Below, in pieces: positions 37,075 through 47,700 of a stretch of DNA of 64,000 nt. Source of the DNA: Microbulbifer aggregans. GTDB taxonomy: Bacteria > Pseudomonadota > Gammaproteobacteria > Pseudomonadales > Cellvibrionaceae. How positions within the stretch are numbered: the first letter of the stretch is position 1; the number at the start of each line of letters is the position of its first letter. The notes below the pieces were generated by a model. That model ran no database searches, was not told the DNA's origin, and was given only the letters and a program-made list of their open reading frames with translations. The stretch lies in contig NZ_JAIVKK010000014.1 of assembly GCF_020524005.1 (NCBI RefSeq), positions 1 to 64,000 of the forward strand. The letters are read 5' to 3'. The translations under genes were made by a program, and so were the position numbers.

Positions 37075-38571
37075 CTATTTTGTCAAACGCAGCATTAATT
37101 TCATCATCTTGTCCGCTACGTTTCCGTAGGGTGGCATCAGGAATTTCAGTGGATCCAGCGGCCCCTGATAAAACACCGGGCGCAGTTTGGAGAAGGTGAT
37201 AAAACCTTCGTAGCCGTGGTAGTGGCCCATGCCGCTCTCGCCGACACCGCCGAACGGAATATCGTGCTGGCCAACGTGCAGTACCGCATTGTTGACGCTC
37301 ACTCCGCCAGACATCACGTGATCGATATAAAAATCCCGTAGCGACTTGTCGTTGGTGAACGGATAAATCGCCAGCGGACGGTCGCCCTTGTTGATGTACG
37401 CGGCTACTTCCTCGCGGTTGTTGTAGGTCTTGATCGGCAACAGCGGGCCGAAGATTTCCCGCTGCATGATGTCCATGTCTTCGCTGACATTCAGCACCAG
37501 GTGTGCGGGGAATTTCTGGATGGCGTCGTCGCGGCTGCCCTGGCCATCGGTGAGGTCGATCACCGTTGCCCCTTTCTGTGCCGCGTCGTCGAGGGTTTTC
37601 CACAGGCGGCGGAACGAGGGTTCGTCGATTACCGCGGTGTAATCCGGGCTCTGGATATCCGGGTAGCGCTTGCGGAACAGTTCTTTGGCCTTTGCGACAA
37701 AGGCGTCCACCTTGTCTTCCGGCAACAGCAGGTAATCCACGGTGGTACAGATCTGGCCGGCGTTGAACAGTTTCCAGAACAGGATGCGCTCACACGCGGT
37801 ATCGATATTGAAATCCGGGCCCACAATCGCAGGCGATTTGCCGCCCAGTTCCAGGGTGACCGGGGTGAGGTTGGCGGCGGCGGAGGCCATTACCTTGCGG
37901 CCGGTAGCGCCGGAGCCGGTAAAGATCAGGTGGTCGAATTTCAGCTTGGAAAACTCGACGCCGGTTCCGCCGGCTTCTTCGATAAATACCAGCTTGTCTT
38001 CGGGGAAATAGTCACCGCTGATGCGCTTTAACAGCGCGGCCAGGGTGCTGGAATTCCCCGACATTTTGACCATGGCACGGTTGCCGGCGGCGAAGATATT
38101 GATCAGCGGGCCGAAGGACAGGTTCACCGGGAAGTTCCACGGTACGATGACACCGACTACGCCCAGTGGTTGCGGTATCACTTTGGTGGAGGAGGTGGGG
38201 AAGGCGGTGAAGTCGATGTGGCGGCGCTGGGGCTTCATCCACTTTTTCACCCGCTTGATGGTGTCTTTGATGCTGTCCAGGGCCGGAAAAATTTCCGCAA
38301 ACAGGGTCTCGTGATGGGAGCGGTTGCCGTAGTCGGCATTCACTGCACGGACGATCTCGTCCTGGTGCTCACGGATCATGCGCCCCAGGGCCTTGAGGTC
38401 CTGAACCCGTTGCTCATAGCTGGAGATGGGGGCCGCGAGATAGGCCTGGCGCTGGCGTTGCAGCAGCTGCTCTAGCATGTATACCTGCTCCGTAGGTTCC
38501 GCTGCGGGAGCCTCGTTTACCGGGACGTGGGCTGTGGTGGTGGTAGTGTCGGCCATGGTGTCAGTGGTCAT
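37075..38571 (-). CDS. Coniferyl-aldehyde-type dehydrogenase
   Basis: A 498-residue NAD(P)-dependent aldehyde dehydrogenase. Catalytic Glu lies in TLELGGKSP and catalytic Cys in NAGQICTTVDYLLLP; the nucleotide-binding motif is FTGSGATGRKV. The VIVPWNFPVNLSFGPLINIFAAGN opening and the short C-terminus with a hydrophobic tail fit the coniferyl aldehyde dehydrogenase (CalB) group, which oxidises aromatic or medium-chain aldehydes. I start it at ATG 38571 (preceded by GGGAATCG), because upstream residues look like translated leader. Neighbours give no pathway. The C-terminal YGNVADKMMKLMLRLTK may touch the membrane, as in fatty aldehyde dehydrogenases. Confidence 0.88.
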   Translation of the reverse strand: MTTDTMADTTTTTAHVPVNEAPAAEPTEQVYMLEQLLQRQRQAYLAAPISSYEQRVQDLKALGRMIREHQDEIVRAVNADYGNRSHHETLFAEIFPALDSIKDTIKRVKKWMKPQRRHIDFTAFPTSSTKVIPQPLGVVGVIVPWNFPVNLSFGPLINIFAAGNRAMVKMSGNSSTLAALLKRISGDYFPEDKLVFIEEAGGTGVEFSKLKFDHLIFTGSGATGRKVMASAAANLTPVTLELGGKSPAIVGPDFNIDTACERILFWKLFNAGQICTTVDYLLLPEDKVDAFVAKAKELFRKRYPDIQSPDYTAVIDEPSFRRLWKTLDDAAQKGATVIDLTDGQGSRDDAIQKFPAHLVLNVSEDMDIMQREIFGPLLPIKTYNNREEVAAYINKGDRPLAIYPFTNDKSLRDFYIDHVMSGGVSVNNAVLHVGQHDIPFGGVGESGMGHYHGYEGFITFSKLRPVFYQGPLDPLKFLMPPYGNVADKMMKLMLRLTK

Positions 38572-38720
38572 CGCGATTCCCTTTATTTTTTTAGCGGGTA
38601 GTCGGGGGCCGGCTATCGGGGCACCGGCCAGGCGCGCAAGCGTGATCAAGTCCAGCCGCAGCATAAAGCATCCGCCGCGGCCAGAATTGACACGATGGTT
38701 CAGCTTTTTGACATTTTGTG

Positions 38721-38746
38721 CAAGTGGCGCGTAAAGCCGCCACTTG
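38721..38746. terminator. Stem-loop downstream of the giant-protein gene
   Basis: CAAGTGGCG (38721-38729) pairs with CGCCACTTG (38738-38746), 15 bp after the stop codon of the giant gene (minus strand). No T-run follows on the minus strand, so it may be a weak or Rho-assisted terminator for the secretion operon. Confidence 0.5.
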
Positions 38747-38761
38747 TGCGCCGCGACAACA

Positions 38762-41700
38762 CTAGGGCTGAACGTCCGGTTTTCCTTCCTCCAGGGTGAT
38801 GGCCGCGAGTGCTGCCAGCAGCGGTGATACACGGGATTCATTCATCTCGCGGGTGATCTCATCCAGCTGCTTCTGCACACCGCTGCGTTCCACCGGCAGG
38901 CTGACCGGTTCGTCTCGCAGTGGCTCCGGCAGTGGGGCGGGTATTGGTGCGCTATCGGGCGCGCCCGCGGGTAAGTCCGGGCTTGCGGCCGGGCGCTGGA
39001 ACTCCCCGAACAGGGTATTGGCGCGGTAGCGGCCGGTGTCCTGATCCAGTTCCAGCGGGCTGGACTTGTCTCCGCCGGTAGTGTCGCTGGTGTCGATACT
39101 GAGGTCGTTCTGGAACACCCGCGACCAGTTGTTGGGGTAATGCCGGCCATCCACCGGGCCGAAGGCCGGGTCGAAATTGCCGCCGTTGCGTCCGCCCTGC
39201 AGGTTCACCCGTACATCTTCGGTTTCTTTGGAGATCAGGCGGCCGTGCATTTCCGGGGCCTGGCGCTCCCACTCCCGCGGCGGATAGATGTAGTCCGGAT
39301 ACAGCTGCGACAGGGTGATGTTGTCCACATTGGGGCCGGGATTGAACAGGTCGACTTCGTCGAGGTCGGTGTTGTCGTCCAGGTTCTGATCCGGGCCGTG
39401 GTCGCCGTCGTCGGTAATCACCGCCGTGTTGTCGATCTGCTGTACGGTCACGTCCAGCGGATAGTCCACGGTCACCGCGAAGGTAATGGTGGCGGTTTCC
39501 CCCGGTGCCAGGCTGCCCACATCGAAGGTAAAGCTGTCGCCGTTCTGTACCCAGCCGGCGCTGGAACCGGCGGCATCGAAGGTGGTGTTGGGCGGCAGGG
39601 TTTCGGTGATTACTACGCCGGTAGCGGTGGTATTGCCGCGGTTGCCGTAGGTGAGGGTGTAGACCAGGGTATCCGCGGGGCCGGGTTCGGCGTTGCCGTG
39701 TTCTTTGTCGACAAACAGGTCCACAAACTCGATTTCCAGGGTTTCCCGGTCGCGGTTGTTGTCCGGCGTCGGATCCAGCCCGTTGCTGCCGTCGTCGTCC
39801 ACCACCACGCTGTTGGTCTGCGGGGCGACATTGGCGGGCACGTTATCCACAACTACGGCAGAAACCGTCAGCGTCACGCTGTCACCTGCTGCCAGGTCGC
39901 CGATATTCCAGGTGACGGTGCCGGCGGCGAGATCGATCACACCGCCATTACTCGCGGTGAAATTGGTAAACAGGCTGGTGTCGGGCAGGGTGTCGGTGAC
40001 TACGACGCCGGTACCGTCCTGGTTGCCCTCATTGCGTACCTCGATGGTCCAGGACACCGGGTCGCCCGGGTTGACCGGGTCTTCGAAGTTCTCGGTTTTT
40101 TCCGCTACATAATCCGGACGGCCGTCGATGGGGCTGACTTCATCATCGGTGTTGTCGATCAGCTCCTGATCCGGGCCGACATTGCCGTCGTCTTCGATAC
40201 TGGCGGTGTTGCTGGTTTCCTCCACGCCCGCGGGCAGCGGGTCGATGACGGTGACCACGAGGGTGACCGAGCCGGTCTCGCCGGCGGCGAGGGTGCCAAT
40301 ATCGAAGGTCAGGGTATCGCCATCCAGCACCCAGCCGGGATTGTCGGCTGGATCGAAGGTGACGTAGTCCGGCAGGCTTTCGGTGATCACTACCCCAGTG
40401 GCATCCGCAGTGCCATTGTTGGCGTAGTTCAGGGTGTAGGTGATGGTGTCGCCGGGTTCTGCCGGATTGTCACTGTCGACGCCGCCATCGTCTTTGTCGA
40501 TGGCGAGATCTACGTAGGTGATATCCAGGTCTTCGTCGTCGCGGTTGTTTTCCGGGGTCGGGTCTTCGCCATTACTGCCGTCGTCGTCCACTACCACTGT
40601 ATTGGTCTGGGTGGGGATTTCGGTGGGAACCGAGTCGCTCACCACCGCGGTGAGTGTGAGGGTGAGGGATTCGCCGGCGGCGAGGTCGCCGATATCCCAG
40701 GTCACGGTGCCGGCATTGAGATCAATCACGCCGCCGTCGCTGGCGGTGAATTCGCTGAACAGACTGGTATCCGGCAGGGTGTCGGTCACCACCACACCGG
40801 TGCCGTCCTGGTTGCCCTGGTTGCTGACTTCAATGGTCCAGGAGATGGTGTCGCCGGGGTGGGCGGGATCTTCGAAGTTCTCGATCTTGTCGATCACATA
40901 GTCCGGCTGGGCGATGACCGGGGTGGTGTCGTCATTGGTGTTATTTTCGAGGTTCTGGTCCGGGCCGTTGCCGCCGCCATAGTCAATTTCGGTGGTATTG
41001 AAGATTTCCTCGACGCCGGCAGGCAGTGGATTGTCGACGATCACGGCGAAGGTGACGCTGCCGGTTTCACCGGATGCGACGGTGCCGAGATCGAGGGTGA
41101 ATGTGCCGTCCCCCTGGTCCACCCAGCGGGGATCCGAGTTGGCCGCGTCGAAGGTCACGTTGTCCGGCAGGGTCTCGGTGATGAAAGTGTCTTCCGCATC
41201 AAACCCGCCGATATTGGCATAGCTCAGGGTATAGACCACCAAGCCGCCCGGGCTGGTGGTGATACCGTCGTCAGTCTTGGCGATGGCGAGGTCCACCAGG
41301 GTGATGTCGAATTCTTCTTCGTCGCGATTGTTCTCCGGGGTCGGGTCTTCACCGTTGGTGCCGTCATCAGTAACCTCCACCGAGTTGACCTGGGTTGGCA
41401 GCAGGAACGGCGGCACATTCTCATTGACGGTGGTGGTGAGGGTCAGGGTGATACTGTCGCCCGCGGCCAGGTCGCCGATATTCCAGGTCACGGTACCGGC
41501 ATCCAGGTCCACGATACCGCCATTGCTGGCAATAAAGCCGGCGTCGAAATAGTCACCGGTGGGCAGGGTGTCGGTGACGACGACACCGGTGCCATCCTGG
41601 TTGCCTTCATTGGTGACCACGATATCCCAGCTGATGGTTTCACCGGGGGCGGCGGGATCGTCGAATAACTCAATCTTGTCGATCACGTAATCCGGGCGGC

Positions 41701-44700
41701 CGTCGATGGGGGTGACCTCATCGTCGTCATTGTCTTCGGTATTCTGGTCCGGGCCGTGGTCACCGTCGTCGGTGATACTGGTGGTGTTGCTGGTTTCCTC
41801 CACGCCGCTGGGGATCGGGTCGTCGATGATGACCGCAAACTCCACGGTGCCGGTCTCGCCGGCGGCCAGATCGCCCACTTCAAAGCTGAAGGTGCCATCG
41901 CCGTTGTCGATCCAGCCGGCGGTGGAGCTGCCTGCATCGAAAGTGGCGTAATCGGGAAGGGACTCGGTGATCACCACGCCGGTGGCGTCGGCGGTACCGT
42001 TGTTGGCGTAATCCAGGGTGTAGACCAGGGTATCGCCGGGCTCGGCGGTAATGCCGGCGTCGTCCTTGTCGATTGCGAGGTCGACGTAGGCGATATCGAA
42101 TTCTTCGTCGTCGCGGTTGTTGTCCGGCGTCGGGTCTTCGCCGTTGGCGCCGTCATCTTCTACGACCACACTGTTGATCTGGGTGGGGATGTCCGTGGGC
42201 ACGGATTCGTTGACGATGGCGCTCAGGGTAAATGTAACGCTGTCGCCTACCGCCATGTCGCCAATATTCCAGGTGACGGTACCAGCATCCAGGTCGATCA
42301 CGCCGCCATCGCTGGCGGTGAAATTATTGAACAGGCTGGTATCCGGCAAAGTGTCTGTGACGAAAACGCCGGTGCCGTCCTGGTTGCCCTCGTTGGTGAC
42401 GGTAATGCTCCACTCGATGGTGTCGCCGGGGTTGGCCGGGTCCTCGAAGTTCTCGACCTTGTCGATTACGTAATCCGGCGCGGCTTCCAATGGGGTGACG
42501 TCTTCGTCGGTATTGTTGTCCGGGGTGGGATCGGTACCGTTGCTTTCGTCGCCGTCGATGGAAACGGTGTTGTTGGTTTCCTCGACGCCGGTGGGCAGCG
42601 GATCTATGACGGTCACCACCAGCTCGATACTACCGGTTTCACCGGCGGCCAGGTCGCCGACATTGTAGGTGAGGGTGTCGCCGTCCAGAGTCCAGCCCGG
42701 GTTGGCGGCGGGGTCGAAGGTCACGTACTCCGGCAGGGATTCGGTGATGACTACGCCAGTGGCGTCGATATTGCCGGCGTTCTCATAGTCGATGGTGTAC
42801 ACGATATCGCCGCCGGGCACGGCGGTAATACCGCCGTCATCCTTGTCTACAACCAGGTCCACCGCGCCAATTTCTGCGGTCACTTCATCACTGACATCGT
42901 ACTCGCGCTCGATATCGCTGTCGTCGCCACCTTCGGGGGTGTCGAGGCTGGTGTACTCGCCTTCCACAAGGTTAGTGGTGGTCTGGCCCACGGCGGAGGG
43001 ATCGGTGGTCACCCGCGCGTCGACGGTGATGGTGATGATGGTGGAGGCATCGATCTCGCTGATATCCAGCGACAGCAGATTTGCCAGGGAATTATCCACA
43101 ATGGTGGGTGAGCCGCCGGTTACATCAATCTGCACATTTTCCACCCCGGAAAGATAGGGAGGCAGCGCGTCCTCAATGGTGACGTTGTAGGCGTCGGCAC
43201 CGCTGGCAGGATCCAGCTGGATGGTGATCTGGTAAGTGGCCAGGCCACCGAGGGTGAGCGGAGTATCGCTCAGCAGTTCCTTGTCGATATCCAGCAGCGG
43301 TTCCACGACGTCCACTGAGGCGTCGTCGCTGATACTGCTGTCGAGGCTGCCATCGGCGTCGCTGTCAAAATCCAGCGAAGCGTCATTGGTAAGGGTGGTG
43401 CCCTGCACGTTTTCCGGAATATCGGTGACCCGCAGCCGGTAAACGAAGGTGACGGTTTCCTCGGTGGTGTTATCGGTGTCGGTATTGACCAGATTGCCGA
43501 AGTCGAAACCAATGGTGTTGTTGGCCGCGTCGTCGATTACCGTAATCGCGTCCTGGTCGATCAGGATCGCATCCGGGTTGCTCGCGGTCACGCTCACCAG
43601 GTCGATAAATTCAAAGCCCGGTCCATAAACATCGGTGATCTGCCCGATGAGGGTGGCTTCCGGCAGCGTCAGAGTGACCGAGAAGGTGACAATCTCGCCG
43701 ATGGTGGCCTCGGTATCGTCGTTGAGGTCGTCGTTCTGCGAAGTGGACACCAGGACTTTTTCAATTTCCGGGGAGGCGACGGTGATTTCCACTTCGTCAC
43801 TGGTGGCGTAGTCGTTCAGTTCGCCGCCTTCGCCATCTTCCCCTGTGCGTTCATCGTCAACGTCCCCATCGAGGCTGCTCCAGTCCAAATCGGCGGCATT
43901 GGTGATGGTGTCGCCAGCGATGGTATTGGAGAGTATACCGGTTACGGTGATGGTGACGGTGCTGCCGGGATCCAGGTCCAGTTCGGCCTGCGGGTCGAGT
44001 ACCAGCTCGCCGCCAACAATGACAAAGAAGCCTGAAATATCGGTAGTTCCGGACGCGGTTTGCAGACTGGCACTGAACGAGATATTGCTTAGCTCAGTAG
44101 GCAGTGGATCACTGAAGCTGATGTCATAGGCCGTGGTGCTGCTGCCGTCGTCGGGGTTGGTGACGGTGATGGTGTAGCTGACGTCATCGCCATTGTCGCC
44201 CTCGGTAATATTGGCGGACTTATCGATGGTCAGTGCCGGCTCAATCACCGTAACGGTGGTGGACGCCTCCGAGGTGCCGTTGTCGGTAATAAACTGGGCA
44301 TTGTTGATCAGTTCGGTACCGGCCTGGTTGGATTCCACATTGGTCACGCGCACGGTGTACACGATAGTGATCAAATCAGGGACATTGTCGGTGCCGTTGT
44401 TGGTCACAGTGGCGGAGCCGAAATCGAGGCTGGTGGTACCATCGTCGTTGCCAACAACGGTTGGGTCACCAAATCCGCCGCCGGTAATTTCGAGATCGTC
44501 ACCGACAAAGATGCCGTCAAACCCGACGAACTCCATGCCCGCCGGCAGCGTATCCAGAATCTGCGCGTTGATTACCACACCCTCGGGTACTTCAAAGCTG
44601 GCCTGGTAAGTGACAAGCTCGCCGATCACCGCCTCGTCAATCGCATTGTACTCATTTTCTTCTGAGCTGCTGACGATGCTTTTGCCGGTTTCCACACTCG

Positions 44701-47700
44701 CCACCACAAACTGGGCGCTGTCGTCGGTCTCGTAGTCATTCAGTTCGCCGCCGGCGCCGTCTTCGCCGGTGCGCTCGTTTGCGTCATCGCCATCAATGCT
44801 TTCCCAATCGACGGTGGCGGTATTGGTCACCACGGAACCGAGGATCACATCGTTGACCACGATGGCGTCGATCACCAGTGTCAGTGTTGCACCGAGCGGC
44901 AGGTCAAAGCTGGCGTCGGGGGCCATTTCGATGGTATTACCATTGACCACAAACAAATCTAAAACATTCGTTGTAGTGCCGCCCACATTCAAGGTGGCGC
45001 TGGACAGTACTGCATTTTCCAGTTCGGGCGGCAAGGTATCGATAAACGTTGCATCAAAGGCATCGGTATCGGAAAAACCCGTGTGGGAAATCACAATGGT
45101 GTACTGCACCGGGTCGCCGGCATCGATCAGTGGGTCGCTGCTCGTGAGGGATTTATCCACCTGTAAATCCGGCTCGATGACGGTGACCACTTCCGCCGAG
45201 TCGCTGTCATTTACCGTGGGGTTGTCGACTCCGTCATTCGTGCTATCCCAGCTGAATTGCGCATTGTTGTTCAGCTGGTCACCGCTCTGGTTGACCACGT
45301 CGTTGGCGACCAGTACCTCGTAGGTAATGGTGATGGTTTCATCGACGGAGTTGTCGCGGTTGATATTGTCCAGGTCACCGAGGTCGAAGGTTACCTGCTG
45401 ACCGTTGGTGGTGACAGTGAGATCGTCCTGACTCCAGGCGCCACCCGTACCGTTTTGGATATCGCCGGATGAGGAGGTAACGCTGGTTACATTGAGGAAT
45501 ACCAGGCCGTCGTCCAGTGTATCCAGCACGCTGGCCGAGGGTGTTTGCCCCTCGGAGATGGTCAGGGTCAGGGTGTAGGTAATGACCTCGCCAATCACCG
45601 CCTCATCATTGGCATTGTTGGCGCTGTTGATACTGGTACCGACCAGCTCCTTGTCTACGGCGTTGTCGAGCACCGTCACCGTGGCATCGTCCTGCCAGTT
45701 GATATTGGTGTTGCCCTCGGTGTAGTCGTTACCTCCGTCTACGCCACCGTAGCCTTCCAGCTGTGCGGTATTTTCAATCTCCTGACCCGGTTGCACATCG
45801 TCAGTGGCAATCAGGTCGTAAGTGATGATGATGATATTACTGCCGTCGGTGGTAGGCCCGGTATCGGGATCGCGGCCTTCGTTGAGCGCGCCCTCATCGG
45901 ACGATGGATCCACCAGGGTAATGCCCCCGGCAAATAAATCTTCCGGATTGCCGGTGAAATCGATCTGGGTGCCGTCGCCGGTATAAATATGCAGGTTGAT
46001 CCCGCCGGGTGGAATTTCAAAACCTTCCGGGAGGGTATCGCTGATTACCAGATCGAAAGCATCGGAACCGCCGGTGTTTTCCAGGGTGATGGCAAAGCGC
46101 ACCGTGTCACCGGCATCAATTTCACTGAGATTGGAATCGATGGGGGTGTTGTCGAGATCGTCACTGGTGATGGTGCCGGTCCAGGGCGGGGTGCCGTCGT
46201 TGGCTGTGCCTGCCGGATCGAAGGTGACGGGACCTGCGGGCGCGGGATCGAAAACGCCGCTGCCGTCGTCGGTGGAAATCACGCCCTTGGTAACATTCAC
46301 ATCTGGCGATACCACTTCAATCTGGATGCCGCCCGGTGGCAGGGTGACGGTTTCGTCTGTGCCATCGACGCTAACCTGGGCCACATTGGTCAGGAGCAGA
46401 CCATCGGTAAATGGCTGATCGTTGACTTCTACGGTAAACAGCAGCTGTACATGACCGCCCTGGGACGCGATCTGTTCAATCGGTACGAAATTCCAGGTAA
46501 TGGAATTGTTTGCATCGTCGGTGGTGACCGTAACGTTAAAGCTTTCCAGGTAACCGGGTGGCCAGTTGTCAAAATCGGTCTCAGGCCCGAAGCCCCAGAA
46601 ATTTACTGGCGGAACATTGGCTCCTTCATCCGTATTGATAAATGTGGGAGGTATTGCATCAAATACTGGCTGTGGCAGGTAATCGGTGATGGTCAATCCG
46701 CCACTGTCCAAGGTACCCAGGTCGATATCAATGGCGAAGGTTACCGCTTGGCCGACACTGACTTCGCCAAGATCCGCAGGATCGGTACTGCCATCAACGG
46801 CGTACAAACTTTTGCTGGATTCGGCCCCTTCGATCTGAATACTTTCATTGCTGCTGTTGGAGATATCTCCGCCATTGGCAGACTCAGCAGTGCCATTTAT
46901 CGTGGCCTGGTTGTTTATCACATCAAAAACACTCACCGCATCGCCCGTTGCCAGGTAGGTTTCGCGGATAACCGCTTCGTAGGTAATGACGACGGTGGTG
47001 GTGCCGTCGATATTGGTATCTTCGAACAGATCACCGTTGAGTCCACCGTTGGGGCTGATCAGCTCGTCGATCAGCTCCTGGGATAAATTGATACTGACAT
47101 CAGTGCTGCCATCACCTGCATTTTCGATCACCGAGAGGTTGCCACTGTTCAGGGCATCCGGGCCAAACGAAAAACCGTTTGAAAACAATTCAAACGTGAA
47201 TGAATCCGGATCTATTTCCAGTCCGTCGCCGATAGAATCTGAAAGAATCAGATTGTTCAGGCGCATATAGTCGGACACCTCCAGGGTCAGTGTGTACTCC
47301 ACCCGGTCGCCGGGGGTGTAACCCTCAGCGCCGGTGTCATCAATGATCGCCACATCTTTTTGCAGTGCAGTAGCGACGGCCGTGATGATGGCATCGTCCT
47401 GATCGGTAATAGTTTCGCCCTGGTAATCACCGGACACAGTAACGTTATTACGCACTGCTTCGCTGGCACCATCATTGATGACGATGGGATTGCCGTCAGC
47501 ATCGAAATCTGGCACATAGCCGGTATAGGTAATAACGATATCGTTACTGGCGAGTGTGCCCTCGATGGGCGTATTGAACTGGATAATTAATTCAGAGCCG
47601 TTGTTGGCCCCTTCCGGCGGTTCGGTGATGGTGACATCGAGTGGAGTGCCACTGGAATCGGTAACGGAGACGTTGCCGGGAATGTAATAGAAGTTGTTCG

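Noticed and set aside
39140..41668. 842-codon plus-strand open frame (and others to 48.7 kb) opposite the giant gene
   Set aside because: These mirror the repetitive Asp/Thr/Gly codons of the DUF11 repeats; their products repeat with the same 780-bp period and have no independent features.
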